64,000 bases of DNA from Diplonema papillatum. Lineage: Eukaryota > Euglenozoa > Diplonemea > Diplonemida > Diplonemidae. The notes under the pieces were generated by a model that made no database searches, was not told the DNA's origin, and saw only the letters and a program-made list of their open reading frames with translations. Each line of letters starts with the position of its first letter. Positions within the stretch are counted from its first letter, which is position 1. Of the stretch, positions 1-11,741 are shown one piece after another. The position numbers and the translations under genes are program-made. The stretch covers positions 310,001 through 374,000 of the forward strand of contig JAPJBO010000107.1 of assembly GCA_030068145.1 (NCBI GenBank). Reading direction: 5' to 3'.

Positions 1-3000
1 CCATCAGCTGGTCCGCGACGCCCGACGAGGCCCGCAACCGCTTCGCGGGGATGCTCGCGCTCGCCGGCCTCGGCCTGATCTTCGACGGGAACAGCTTCAC
101 CACCTTCTCGACCATCTGCAGCTCGCCCGAGCGGGCAGCGAACTCCAGTATGCTGACCCCGTCGGAGTCTACAAAGTGCCGCGATAAATGCGGCGCGAGA
201 TCGTTGGACACTACGTCGAAAACTCGGCTGTCGGTGTCATCAGACAGCCGGGAGTACGGTACCACGTCTGAGGAGGACACCCTCACGGGGTCCCTCACGA
301 CGACAGCCTCGCTGACCCGCTTCCGGATCGGTTCAGTTGTGACGAGCCACTCATGCGGCGACACCGAATCCACCAGGAACACCCGCTGGTGGAGCCGGCC
401 CAGGAGAGCTGCCTCCTTGTCCCACATGGCGACCGGCGACGAGGGCGCGGGGCTGCGCCTTGAGCGCTCGAGGAGCTTCGCCACCTGGATGAGGACCGCC
501 TTCCCGGGCTCCAGCTCGGCGTCACCGCGCTGCACGATGATCTCTTCGATGCCGACGACTTCGAACGGGCCGCGGTTTTTTTCGGTCGCCCACTCCAGCA
601 GCCCGGTCCAACCATCCTCGGTGCACGCAGGGCCAGGATTCCGCGCGTAACCCCTGACCCAAGCCCCCGCCTTCTGCTTGCAGCTGGGCGCGAGCCGGGT
701 GAGCACAGCCGCGTCGTAGTACCGGAAGGACTCGACCCAGTCCCGCTTGATAGCGTCCTTCACCAGCGTGTGCCGCCGCGGGAGGATCCAGCCCAGCGCA
801 GACCTCGCGTTGCCTGAGCGCGAGCTTGCCGACGACCGCTGCGACAGGAACTCGTCCCACTGCTGCTGGTCCGGGCGCGGGTACCTCGTTTGGAAGCTGC
901 CGATGGCCCGGAGGAGGAGCCGGTACTTTCCGTCCTTCGCGAGCTCCGCCACGTTCGGGACGAACCCGTTTTTTTCGATCAGCTCCGAGACGACCCTTTG
1001 GTCTGTGGCCAGGGCCACGGGGCTGGTGCGCGCATGGGTCACCGGATCGACGTCCATCTCGTCCTCCTCGCTCCAAACCCCGCCCCTCTGCGCGACCTTG
1101 TCGTTGAGGCACTGGATTAGGCGGAGGCTGTTCCGCTTCGCGGCGGCGGCGAGCACGCCGTTGGCCTGGATGAGGCTCGCGGCTTCGTCCTCGTTGATCA
1201 GGATCTTCAGGATGGCCTCCCTCTTGAGCTCGCGATCCTCCGCGCTGCGCAAATGCTTCAGCGGCGCCTCGATCGCCATGACCAGCACAGTCTTCCCCTC
1301 CTCGTCCGTCTGCAGCAAGTCCGCCTTCGAGTCGACCAACAGCGTCACCATCGTGTCGTCTCCCTTCGCGATGGCCTGCATCATCGCCGATCTCTGACCC
1401 GGAGTCGGCACGGGGGGCACTCGCGTCCCGTCCGCCCGTGTCAGTGCCTCGTTGAGGACGTCGAGCCAGCCCAGGGCCGCAATCCGGGCCGGGTTGATGT
1501 TCACTTTGAGGTGGCTCAGCCGGAGAACCATGCTCTTGATGTCGTCGCTCGGCTCCCGCAGAGCGCGGTCGAGCAGGCTCTCGACCGGCGTCTTCCCGTC
1601 CATCGTCTCCTCGAGGTTGACCGCGTTCGGATCCCCCGCCTGGCACCGGCGCTCGTAAAAGTCGAGAAGCACGCGGAGGAGGCCGCTGTGGCCGCGCTGG
1701 CACACTCGAGGAAGCGCGTACGTCCCGCGTAGGAAGACGACGTCATTCCTCAGCAAAGCTTCAGTCACTTGCGTGTCTTTGTTCGTGCCGCACGCGAGAC
1801 CTGCGGTATTGTGTAGCAGGTATGATGATTCGGGGTCTTGTATTCTCGTCGATATTCTCTTTCGATTTGACGGGATGGGAGGAGTGGTGGGGGGCGTCAC
1901 CAAAATCTCGCTACTTCTGGGTGGCCTGTTCGACAGACTCGTCTTACTCTGTCGGGGCCTCTGCGGCTTCGACAGGGCCTACTGAAGAGGCATTAATGGT
2001 CCCTCAGAAGCTCGTTGACGTCCCGTCGCTGTACCTCGGTTCGAACCCCGGAGAGGGCGACGGAGGAAATTCTCATCTGCTGGCAGGATGCTGCGAGTCC
2101 CGTACCAACAGGCATTCGTCGTCGTTCTCGGCACACTGCAAAGTCAGTCCTCGGTTCGAACCCAGCGGCAGATTATTACTGCTTTGCGGTGAGAAAACGC
2201 CCCCCAAGCATGGATGCGATGTAGTTTTCATCGGCATGCCGACCCGCACCGACATGGAGATATACGTAAGCGAATGCAGGTGTGGGTATCGAGACCTGCA
2301 CGTACGAAAGTGTACCAAAAGTGAGACATACCGATGGGGTATTCACTGTACACCTTCGGGCCGCCGGCGGTGCGGACGTTGGGGTTGCAGCGCCCTGTGG
2401 AGGTGAGGAGGTTGACGAGTTGGAGATCCTCGGCAACGACCGCGAGGGTGAGGGCGGTGTGCCCGCTGTCGTCCCACGCGTTCCAGTCGCCGCCGATGCG
2501 GTTGAGGTGCTCGATCCAGCCGTCGCGGTCCTGCGGCGCGGCGTTGAGGATCTTCCGGACGATGGCAACGGGCAGGATGCCCACCCGGCTGCCCATGTGC
2601 TCCGCCAGCGTGCTGACGACGCCCGGCGACTGCGCGTACGTTTGCGGCGGGAACAGTTGCGCCCGGTTCGCGACGCTGGCTCCCCTCCTCAGCAGCAACC
2701 GGACGAGGCGGTCCAGGTCTTCCTCGACGGCCACGTTCAGCAGCTGGCCTTCTTCGAGCGGCACGCCGTTGTCCAGCAGAAGCTCGACGAGTTGCTCTTT
2801 CACGCTCGGGAGGGTTTTCGCCTTGAGGGCCACGTACACGGGGTGCTGCATAAGTCGGCACGGCTGCTTGACCAGGGACTTCACGCACCGGTGCTTCAGC
2901 AGCTCCTCGAGCAGGTCGAGCCGGCCGTACTTGCAAGCCCAGCCGACCGCGTCAAGCCCGCTGTCCATCGGGAACGTCGACGTCCACATGAACGGGGTCT

Positions 3001-6000
3001 GCTCGCACTTCGCCATTGCTTTCCGCACGACGTCGAGCCACAGCAATCCGCCAGAGTAAGCGAGCCTGTAGAGATTAGAGGGCAGTGAGAAATGCAGCCC
3101 AAAAAAAAAAGGCAGCAAATTGGCGGCAAATGTGTGCGCGGTGGCTTTGGGGTACTTGTTTCGCTGTCTATTAGTCTGCAACGAAACAAAGGGCAGGATC
3201 ATGAATGTGCGTTTGTTACCCCAATACTTTGCAGTACCTCGCTGAGAAATGCTCGAGGGACTGCCTTGTGCTCATTTCGAAGGAGGCTAGAGGGGGAGAA
3301 AACAATACAGGGTCTTTTTTGTTGAACGCTTACGCCCGCCACTAACCCAGATTTACCTGTGTTTCGTGTGGGCTACAGCACATTTACCTCCTTTGATCTA
3401 TCGCAACTGGCAGTCTCCTCAAGCATTTCCTAAAAAGCAGGTGCTTATACAAGCAAGATTTGTGCACAGCGTGTGCAGAAGAGTACGTAAACCCCACTTG
3501 GAACCAATGCGGTGGCGGGTGGTTTTGCCTAGCTAACCCGTCGGAAATACTCGAGGGACTCCCTTGTGCTCATTTCGAAGGAGGCTGGAGGGGGAGAAAA
3601 CAATACAACTACAAAGTGGGTCTTGTTGAGCGCTTACGCCCGCCACAGAACGTGTGGGCTACAGCACATTTACCTCCTTTGTCTATCGCATCTGGCAGTC
3701 TCCTCAAGCATCTCCTACAAAGCAGGTGCTTGTACAAAAAATATTTCCGACCATCCCTTGCCCCGTAAAGTGACATCGCCGGGTTTTTTCTTCAACCTGG
3801 CCAGACCGTTTCTGCCATGCATGCAAGTCACAAAGTATTCAATTATTTCATCTTGGATTGAATTGACCATTGAACGAGTTTTCCCGGAAAACGCGCCTCC
3901 CTTCAGAAGACGAGTACAAGACACGTGAGAAGGATCGACGTTTCCTGCGAATATATCGCCCCAGGTTCCTCATTCTGAAGTCGTAAAACTCTTGAGCACG
4001 ACCCAGGGTTTCTCGAGAGGACAACCCACCCCCTCTCCCCCGTCCCGCCAGGTGGTAAGGCGTACCAAACGACGCGGGCGAGCGTCAGCAGGCAGCCGTT
4101 TTCGATGAAGAAGTCGGCGACTTCCGGGTCTGCGACCAGGTCGCGGGCCTCCTGGCCGTCGACGTTGTCGTTGAGGTCCGCCGGGCCCTCGATGAGCTGC
4201 ACCGCACGCAGCTCGCGCAGCGCGGCCAGGTTCGACTGGCGCGCCGCGATGGCGACGGCTTGGCTGCCGGCGAGACCCCTCGGGACGCCCCGCTCGGTGT
4301 CCTCCTGCTTCCGCCACTTTTCGTCGGTGACCTCGTCCTGCGTGACGAACAGGCCCTCGGCGGCCAGCCTTCGCGGCTTGCTCAGCCGCTGGATGACCTC
4401 CGGACAGCTGGAACCGAGCGACAACAGCGACGACGGGGGGATGCGCAGGCACTCCAGCGGCACTCCCCTCAGCAGCGTTGACGTCATCGAAGACAGGGTG
4501 TCGAACCGGGGGGATTGGTCGGAGCTGTTGTCGGTCCACGAAGAGGAGTTCCTTCTGGATATTCGGCTCCATCTGTCGTGCCGGACGATGCGCTGGAGCC
4601 AGGGGGTTTGAATGCGGCGTTTGTTGTTGACCAGCATCTTCAGGCACTGCAGGGGTTCCCTGTTCTCGGCGGCGCCGGTTGCGGGGTTGATCTTGTCGCG
4701 CAGGAGGACGTTGAACCCGCCCTCCAGGTCGGTGCGGCCCTGCAGCATGCCGAGCCTGAACTGGAACCAGTTCGGCATCAGCACCGCGATGGGCCTGCCC
4801 GGGTACAACTCGCCCTCCGTCGCGCGCCGCACGCCGAGCGCCGCCTGCGGCGGGAACCGCAGGTCGCGCCGCCGGCAGCCGCGGACGATGACCCTGCCCG
4901 CCTCGATGTCCTCCTCGGACGCGTGCCTGCTGTTCGCGCGGCGGATGTCGAAGCCGCCGCGGAAGTTCTGCCCGCATATGATGGCCTCGGTCCACTGGTT
5001 GTTCGGCTCCTTGTGGAGCACCGTGTTGCCCAATGCGAGCTGTTCGTCGGTCGGCTTCGTGTTGCTGCAAACACACGGCAAAGGCACGTTGTTCACCCGG
5101 GAGAGGTCATGTACAAACTGCACGTCGACAGTCGTCGTACCCCCTTCGGAGAGCAGCGTGTCACGTGTGGCTGTCAAGTGTAAGCATTGTTGGCGTTGCT
5201 CGGGGTAGTCGGAGGCCTGACAATCAGAGCAATGCAACAAATTTACCATTGTTGGAACTCGGTACAGTTCGAACAAACTGGGTACATGACAGGAGGCAAC
5301 GAAGGGAAAAAGGAATGTAAACCCGTGCTTGGTTTGGTATGTGTTCAACACCCTGTCCCATCTTCTCCGCGCTTCGGATGTTAATCCACGGATTCATAAG
5401 CGTGGAACTGAACTCGTCCGTAGACAGGACAGTTTTGTGAGTCTGGTTCGTAGTCAGGCTGTTTGCACATCATGGCCCCTTCGAAGGCGCAGTTGGAGTC
5501 GCCGTCTTCACTGCGCGTTGCCTCAAGAAGAAACTGAACGTTGGCCAGGTTAGGTAATCCGAGCAGCTGCCAAAAACGAACAACTGCAACGCACGTTTTG
5601 TTAACCTTCTACCCCTACGCTGCGGCCGCGAAAATACAAGAAGAGTTTTAAGTTAGAATGCAGATAATCCGTGGCAACGGTCTGCATTTGTCGCCCAGGT
5701 GACTAACTCTTTGTTCGCACCGGGTCGTGCGTTAACAAAAGAAAACGCGCTACCTGAGATGGTGGCAGCCCGCCACACGACGCGTCCCTTCTGTTGCCGA
5801 TAGCGAACGAGAACGTTGTCGGCGATGGCGTACCGGGGGAGCACTGGTGGCAGAACGCGGTTGTATCGCGAGTCGTCGGGTGCGGCAAGGACGGCAAGGG
5901 CAAGGGGGGTCCGCCCGGCCTTGTCGCGGAGATCGAGCTGGGCGCCGGCTTGCAGCAGGTAGTCGATGATCATGAGCTGGTCGCGCTTCGGCAGGTGGTA

Positions 6001-6360
6001 CGCCTGGCACGCGACCATCAGCGGCGTTTCGTTCCAGTCGGACACGCCGACTAGCGACGACTCGTCGATGCTGGTCAACCCCACCCGCTCGGAGCATATC
6101 TGCTTGACCACCCGGTGCTGCCCCCTTTGGATCGCCTCGTGGAGCCCCAGCCGCGGCCGGCGGAGAACGCCCTTCCGCAGCATGAGCCCGTCGATCGTCT
6201 TCTCGAAATCGCGCTCCGCCTTGTCTTCGGCCGACACCATCGACGACATCACGTGCACCCGCCCGCCGGGCTGCCGCGCGAGCCTGGCCCTCTGGTCCCC
6301 CAGCTCATCCTCCTTCTGCAGAAAGTTGTCCAGCGGCGCCGGATGCACCTTTCGCAGCAT
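1..6360 (-). CDS. Large ankyrin-repeat protein, four exons, 3' end beyond window
   Basis: Minus-strand gene rebuilt from matching splice sites. Exons: 6360..5754 (ATG at 6360 with an in-frame TAG just before it), 5170..4066, 3065..2332, and 1800 to the left edge. Donors read CAG|GTAGCG, TTTG|GTACGC and ATCG|GTATGT; acceptors read TTGACAG, CTCTACAG and ACCGCAG. Junction phases 1, 2 and 1 agree, giving about 1,415 codons with no stop. Ankyrin-type helices are seen in exon 1 (NETPLMVACQAYHL, AGRTPLALAVLAA), exon 3 (VGWACKYGRLDLLEELLKH, HTALTLAVVAEDLQLVNLL) and exon 4 (AMMQAIAKGDDTMVTLLVD, ILEFAARSGELQMVEKVV). The exon 1/2 region (DNVLVRYRQQKGRVVW) resembles a Tudor/Agenet-type strand set, which is only a suggestion. 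Probably an intracellular scaffold; partners unknown. The exon chain is well supported; the function is not. Confidence 0.75.
1801..2331 (-). other. Intron 3 of the ankyrin gene
   Basis: 531-bp GT-AG intron. It holds two copies, about 115 bp apart (near 2037 and 2150), of a CTCGGTTCGAACCC motif that contains a palindromic TTCGAA and resembles a tRNA B-box. No A-box or clover-leaf arms are visible, so I do not call a tRNA. Confidence 0.6.
3248..3737 (-). repeat. Two direct copies of a ~200-bp intronic repeat (family 1)
   Basis: Copy A (3248..3453) and copy B (3546..3737) lie in intron 2 (4065..3066) of the ankyrin gene. Both run from an AAT(G/A)CTCGAGGGACT block through GCTTACGCCCGCCAC, GTGTGGGCTACAGCACATTT and AAGCAGGTGCTT. 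Copy B lacks about 20 bp in the middle. Related copies lie at 13595..13800 and 29478..29650, also in introns or beside a splice donor. Confidence 0.8.
5171..5753 (-). other. Intron 1 of the ankyrin gene
   Basis: 583-bp GT-AG intron between phase-1 exons. The acceptor TTACACTTGACAG was preferred over the stronger-looking GTGTTTGCAG at 5065 because only the former keeps the reading frame. No repeat or gene recognised inside. Confidence 0.6.
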
Positions 6361-8084
6361 CTACGACTGCGTCGCGTGCGGGGCGAAGAAGTGTGCCGAG
6401 TCCCTTCCCCCTCGTCTCTCTCTCCCTCTCTCCCTCTCCAATCGGGGGGGCTCCCTCGTCGAAGGCTTGCGCCTCCTAAGGTCGTCCTGTTAAAGATGGA
6501 GTTGCACGACAGTTTCACTGCCGGAACAGTCTGAGAAGTTAAGTGGTAGTGATTGTTTGAACTCAGTTCGCGGCAGCAAGTCGCCACCGTATTAGTGTAG
6601 TAGTAGTAGTAGTAGTAGTTTGAACTTGACCCGTCAGACGAGCCCGAGGAATCACCAGATGATTCGGCACACTTCCTTCTCTCCCTCGCGGGGTGTTGTA
6701 GTAGTCGTTACCGCCTCGTCCCCGCAGATCCGGGAGTAAAACGGAGCAGCGTTTGCCTTCAAACAATTCGAGCGCGGCAGTTTGACCGGCACTTCAAAAC
6801 ACCCGTCACCACCGCGCACAGGCCGAGGAACCCCCGGGTGCCGGCCCTGGACCTGTTGCCGCCGTACAGTCTGGCATGTTTGCTGACTCAGTCAACCATC
6901 AACCACCCGTGAATAAAGCAGAAAAGTATCTGCGCGTATATCCAATCAGGCTATACAATCGCCGCAGATTCTCAGCTTTCCACTGGGCACGTCGGTGCCT
7001 GCCGACTGGGCGGGCTTACACGGCAGGGAGGTCCGCCAAGCATCTGCCATGAGACGGCTACGCAGGGGAACAGATGCAATGCTTGGCGCTTGCGGGAGTG
7101 GTGGTTGTAGCGGTGGTACTAGCAACCTGAACTTGTTGAGAAACAATCTGTGACGATCGTCTGCACGTAGCAGTACGTGTGTATTCGTTGTTTGGTCTGA
7201 TAGAAGACGCAGCATCTTTACAAGCACACTAGTGGCGCATGCGGCCGCCTGTGCGACACCAATCCGGGTGCAAACAGCAGCAGCGGCTGTCGTACAGCAT
7301 AGGATGCAGTGGTCGGGGCAAAGCTTGAATGCGGTAATGCGGTGCTGTCGAGAAGGAGACCATGGTCCGCCGTTAGCCCCCGGATTTCTAGCTGCGGGAG
7401 CAAAGGAAATAAATGGAAGATGGGGCAAGGGCGTAGGTGCAACCAAGCGGGGCAGCCAGTGTGCTTGGAAGGCGTTCTAGGTGTCATGGGCAATAAAAAA
7501 CATCAGCATGCTAGGGAAGCGGTGGTCAGTACTAGCAAACGACGATTTGAACCAAGCCGGAGCGAGCTCTACGGCCCGTTGTCGAACTGCGACTGAAAGA
7601 GTAGTCGAGCAGGTTCTCGTGTGTAAACCGACGCTCTTCAATGCCGTCTTGAGGTATATTACTGCAGGTCAATAACCTCAGGCCGACAGAACAATTTAGG
7701 TGAGGGACATCGGCAACCCAGGCAAGTAATTCCGGGGAAAGGATTGGCCCCGGAGCACAGGCGCATTTCGGTCCGGACGGTTCAGATCTACAACAGGAAG
7801 AAACTTCTGCTCGATGGACTGTGTCTGCTACTTACTCTGTCGCTGGAAATTCCGACGCCTCCGTTGTTCAAATGTGCGGTGTCGATGCCCGGGTCTTTGG
7901 CATTGTTTACGGTGCGCTTGTTTTGGCTCATGTAGCGGTTGGTTCGGTATTCCCCGTGAGGGTTGCTTCAGGGTCAGTACTTTGCTTTGGGATCCTTGCA
8001 GTCACGACTGCGAGCCGTTGGTAGAATGGAACTAGTTGCCCCACCATAGCCACCATCGTGGCTCAATCTTCTGCTCCAACGCTA
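6361..8084. other. Upstream region of the ankyrin gene, no gene seen
   Basis: Contains a CT-rich tract (about 6412..6440) and a GTA triplet run (6594..6620). A hydrophobic plus-strand reading at 7821..8024 has no homology I recognise and no third-position GC bias. The ankyrin promoter presumably lies just right of 6360, but no motif is clear. Confidence 0.5.
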
Positions 8085-8560
8085 CCCGAGCTCGCGCTCG
8101 TGATGAACTCCGTAGCCAGCGCGCAGTCGTGGTGATGACTAAGTGTCGTCAGCTCGTACACCTTACACTCCTCCTGGCACAGCATGCCGCAGATCAATCT
8201 TGTCTCGGTCGGGATGTGTTACAATGGCACAACTCAGTTCAAGTTGGTGCTCATGATAAAATCGTGGCCTGGCGCGTAGTCGCGTTATACGGTGACGACA
8301 CAGTGCGAGCGTTCTTCGTCAGCTTGCAGTAGTTCACGTTGCATTGCTGGCACAGGATGCCACGGTATCGGTCGGGCTGTGCTTCAAGGGTACAACTCAG
8401 TTCAAGCTCATGCTCATGATGAAAGCATGGCCTGGCTTGTAGTTGTATGATACAGTGACGACCAAGTGCAAAGCGTTCTTCGCTACCTTGCGTTAGTCCA
8501 CATTTCTCTGCTGGTCCAGCATACCGCAGGTCAATCTTGCCAGCCAGGCTGTGCTACAAT
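8085..8560 (-). pseudogene. Three decayed tandem copies of the 3' end of the MLO/B-box gene
   Basis: Segments at about 8085..8215, 8224..8370 and 8391..8545 align in direct orientation with 8565..8712, the last ~150 bp of the neighbouring gene that encodes the second half of the B-box and the stop codon. Blocks such as GTACAACTCAGTTCAAG and CTGGCACAGCATGCCGCAG are shared. The copies are broken: in 8224..8370 one zinc-ligand His codon has become Cys, a base is lost and an early stop follows. They lie just downstream of the gene. Confidence 0.85.
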
Positions 8561-8568
8561 GGTACAAC

Positions 8569-10593
8569 TCAGTTCAAGCTCGCGCTCATGATGAAATCGT
8601 GGTCTGGCGCGTAGTCGCACGAAACGGTGACGACCAAGTGCGAAGCGTTCTTCGTCAGCTTGTGGTAGTCCACGTTGCACTGCTGGCACAGCATGCCGCA
8701 GATCCCGCACGTCTTGGCGACAGGGTTCGACTGACACTCCTCGCAGATGAGATGCGGCCGCCTTCGCCTTGCCGCAGCCGTCGGCGAAGGAGACGCCGAC
8801 GTGTCGCCGAAGTCGGTGAGCAGCGCCAGCTCCTGCCCGGACTCTTCGTCGATCGACACGAACGACGGCCGCGACCCGCCCGCCTTCTTTTTGGACTCAT
8901 TCTCGAGCTTGATCAGCGTGTCCACGACGTCGTCCAGCGGGCTGCAGTCTTCCTCGAAAAACGGCGGCGGCGCCAAAGCCTGGGCGTGCCGCTTCTGGAT
9001 CCTGCGGAACTTGCCGGAGTTCTCGTCGGAGAGCTGGACGTCTACCAGGGTGCTGACGTCGAGCATGTCGCCGACACTTTTCAGGATGGTGAATTGCGGC
9101 ATCAGCTGGGGGATGAGGAACACGAACACGACCCCGGGAGGGAAGATCGCCGCCAGCAGCAGCGGGAACCCGCCTTCCAGCGCCCAGAGCCGGGCGGCGA
9201 GGTTCATGATGATGGTCGCGCAGTAGAAGACGAGGCACAGCATCATGACCTGGAGGATCGTCATCGTGAACTTCGGCTCGCCACGCCAGAAGTAGTAGTG
9301 CTGGGGGTCGATGGGGCGGAGGCGCTTTTCCTTGCGCATCGAGTCGATGTTGTCCGAGAACCGCATGTAGCTCCACCGCACCTTCATGTAGCAGATAAAG
9401 ATGACGCCGAGGGGCCCGAAGCCCTCGATCAAAATAAACGCGCACATCACCGTCAGCTCGAACTCGTCCGAATGCCCCATCCCCGCAGCGTCGTCGTCCC
9501 CAGCCCTCGCCTCGCACCCGCAACACTCGGAGCACACCACGCCAGGGCACGTCCCCGGATCGGTCACAACCGCCGTGCACTCCACCGGATCATCCTCGTG
9601 CTGCAAAACGCCCGCGGCCCGACGGCGGCCGCCGGTGGGCGCCTTCCGCTGCGACGCGTCGTCCGATTCCGCAGGCGGGGACGTCGAGGCGGCGGAGAAC
9701 GGCCACGCCGGGGGGCCCGCGGGGTCGGAACGGCGGGCCGAAAGAAACGGAAACGAGCGGGCGGGCGTCGCTGCCGCGGTCTCGTCGAGGGGAGGCGCGA
9801 ACGGCGGGAAAGGATCGTCTGCCGCCGTGCCGTTGCGGTCCGGCGGCGACGACGACGAGGTGTGGCCGATCCACGATTCGATGCACTGCGCTTGGATGGC
9901 GACGCAGAAGATGAAGATGGCGAGGGCAGCCCAGGCGTTGGCGTGAAGGTCGAGGAACGACAGCAGCTCCTTCCTCTGCCGCTTCTTCATGTACCGCGTG
10001 AACGAAACCCGCCGGAACGAGCTCGGGAGGTTCGAGCGGAAGAACAGCATGCACGCGAGCATTCGGCGCCCCGCAGGGAACCTCTTCACGAACTGCTTCA
10101 ACATCGCGTGCTTCGCATCAAGGTCGAGCCGGGGGTCCGTCTCCACCTCGTCCACCATCGATTCGAAGAACGCCCAGCGGGCCCATGACCGGTCGATGAA
10201 GAGGAAGAGCGCGGTCACCATGACGATGAGCGTGATCGCCATGAAAAAGATGACGAAGTGCACGTAGTGGAAGAACACCGCTTCGAAGAGCTGCTCCCCT
10301 CCCGCGTTCTCGATGATCGTGAGCAGCAGCGAGATCCCGCCGAGGATCATGACCTCCTTGTAAATATGCGACACGATCGCCTTCCCGCTGTTGCTGGTGA
10401 CCTTGTGGTCGATGTGATGCGTAAGCAGCTCGTAGAAGACCGACACGATGATCACGAGCAGATACATCGCAAAGACTTGCCACGGCCGCACGTCGATCTC
10501 TTGCCCAAGCTCGAAGATCGACACTCCGCTTGCCGCATTTGCAGCCACCGGCAGACCGGCCGTCGTCAGGACAAGAAGTGCGGAATTATGCAT
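8569..10593 (-). CDS. MLO-like seven-helix membrane protein with C-terminal B-box zinc finger
   Basis: Single 674-codon exon from ATG (10593) to TGA. A short hydrophobic N-terminus is followed by about seven membrane spans, near residues 40-58, 82-98, 107-133, 222-242, 375-402, 445-470 and 474-498. A low-complexity Pro/Ala-rich loop of about 130 residues sits between spans 4 and 5. The pattern YELLTHHIDHK, ILGGISLLLTIIEN, then HYVHFVIFFMAITLI and a basic SFRRVSFTRYMKKR loop matches the MLO family (in plants, a seven-span family linked to calmodulin and Ca2+ signalling). Residues about 620-660 form a B-box-like zinc finger (CEEC, then CGIC, CQQC and two His). MLO with a C-terminal B-box is not an arrangement I know. 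An unrelated seven-span family is possible. Confidence 0.65.
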   Translation of the reverse strand: MHNSALLVLTTAGLPVAANAASGVSIFELGQEIDVRPWQVFAMYLLVIIVSVFYELLTHHIDHKVTSNSGKAIVSHIYKEVMILGGISLLLTIIENAGGEQLFEAVFFHYVHFVIFFMAITLIVMVTALFLFIDRSWARWAFFESMVDEVETDPRLDLDAKHAMLKQFVKRFPAGRRMLACMLFFRSNLPSSFRRVSFTRYMKKRQRKELLSFLDLHANAWAALAIFIFCVAIQAQCIESWIGHTSSSSPPDRNGTAADDPFPPFAPPLDETAAATPARSFPFLSARRSDPAGPPAWPFSAASTSPPAESDDASQRKAPTGGRRRAAGVLQHEDDPVECTAVVTDPGTCPGVVCSECCGCEARAGDDDAAGMGHSDEFELTVMCAFILIEGFGPLGVIFICYMKVRWSYMRFSDNIDSMRKEKRLRPIDPQHYYFWRGEPKFTMTILQVMMLCLVFYCATIIMNLAARLWALEGGFPLLLAAIFPPGVVFVFLIPQLMPQFTILKSVGDMLDVSTLVDVQLSDENSGKFRRIQKRHAQALAPPPFFEEDCSPLDDVVDTLIKLENESKKKAGGSRPSFVSIDEESGQELALLTDFGDTSASPSPTAAARRRRPHLICEECQSNPVAKTCGICGMLCQQCNVDYHKLTKNASHLVVTVSCDYAPDHDFIMSASLN

Positions 10594-10612
10594 TGCGTCC
10601 GTGGGTTCCGCT

Positions 10613-10625
10613 CAACAACAATAAT

Positions 10626-10661
<36 letters not shown>
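10613..10661 (+). repeat. (AAC)n microsatellite
   Basis: About 16 AAC/AAT triplets directly upstream of the MLO-like start codon. Confidence 0.95.
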
Positions 10662-10753
10662 CACTTCCCGGCGGCAGCTCTCATGCTTGCCCTTACCCTT
10701 CTCCCCTCACCTATCCCGCTCCTTTGTATTCCTGCTAAATCGAAGCATGCTGC

Positions 10754-10774
10754 TGTGTGTGTGTGTGTGTGTGT
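10754..10774 (+). repeat. (GT)n microsatellite
   Basis: Uninterrupted GT dinucleotides, followed by a T run. Confidence 0.95.
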
Positions 10775-11741
10775 TCTTTTTTTCGAGTTGCACCGCACAA
10801 AACCCGGATGCACCTGTGTTTCGTGTGGGGTTCCAGCGCACACCTTCCTTCGTAACTCGCACCTCGCGGCCACTCGAGGACGTACAAAGCACGAATCAGG
10901 GCTGCCGCTGGTTGTCCGTCGCACAGGGCAGACTCCGCCCTTTTCACGAAGACGTAGTCTATGGGAGCAGACGGCTCTCGTATTACAGACAGTACCGAAG
11001 TCACCGAAGTTGTCAAAGCACTTCATCGGGCCCGGTGTATAGCGTTTCACTCGGACTGCAACAGAAGACCCGCGACGATGATAGCCCATCTCAAGGCAGC
11101 GAAGCGAACCTGGAAGGAAAGCAGTACTGTCGTTTCGTGTTTTACCTACTTTCTCAGTTCACTCTCTCTTCTCTTTTCCACGCCATGGGTGCGGCACCGA
11201 AAGGGAATAAAAAAACGAGTGAGAAGCAGCGTTTGAACGTACGCAAAAGCGGTCGCGAAGAGCTTGACAAAGCTCCTTCGGGGCGTCTTCCGTTCGCTCG
11301 GGTTGTCCTTCTTGTTTGTGTCAAACACCATTCTTTTCGCCATGTGCCACCTTCCGTCTCCAGCTTCGTGGAGCCCGGCGGGGCTTGTGAGAGTTCGCCC
11401 AAAGGTGTGGTGACCATTGCCGAGCCCGGAAACCCGTCCTGCAGACCCGCTTCCTCCTTTACTAGTGAGGAAAGCGCTGTTTTCCCAAGATCTGCGCGGT
11501 GCGGGTTTGGGGTAGGGCTGCGTTCCTGCGTCTTCTTCCCATAATCAGGGGGTTTGTTGAACTGGAGCACGGTTTGATCCGTTACCACACCCGAGTTTTG
11601 CTTTGAGCGCTGTTGTGCCAGTAGAGCACAGAAGACTGGTTGAGGCCGGCTTCGCGAATCTGGCCCACAGAAGCAAACACGCGGTGCGCTGGTTTCATTC
11701 TCCAGAACGAAATGCTTGGACACGACGTTTGGCAAGTAGTT
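10775..11741. other. Intergenic stretch, no gene seen
   Basis: Lies between the 5' side of the MLO-like gene and the 3' end of the CFAP119-like gene. Plus- and minus-strand open readings here lack the strong third-position GC bias of the real exons. No repeat recognised. Confidence 0.5.

Noticed and set aside
522..1703. 393-codon minus-strand reading, Arg/Pro/Gly-rich
   Set aside because: Shadow of the true ankyrin exon, which reads in another minus frame without stops across 1..1800.
2030..2165. tRNA-type B-box motifs
   Set aside because: No A-box or foldable arms; TTCGAA is a palindrome and can occur by chance.
5033..5065. Acceptor GTGTTTGCAG at 5065 for ankyrin exon 2
   Set aside because: Gives the wrong phase with the exon 1 donor; the acceptor at 5171 keeps the frame.
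7821..8024. Hydrophobic 67-codon plus-strand ORF
   Set aside because: No codon bias, homology or partner exon.
8551..10188. 545-codon plus-strand ORF opposite the MLO-like gene
   Set aside because: Arg/Val/His-rich antisense shadow caused by GC-rich third positions; no domain.
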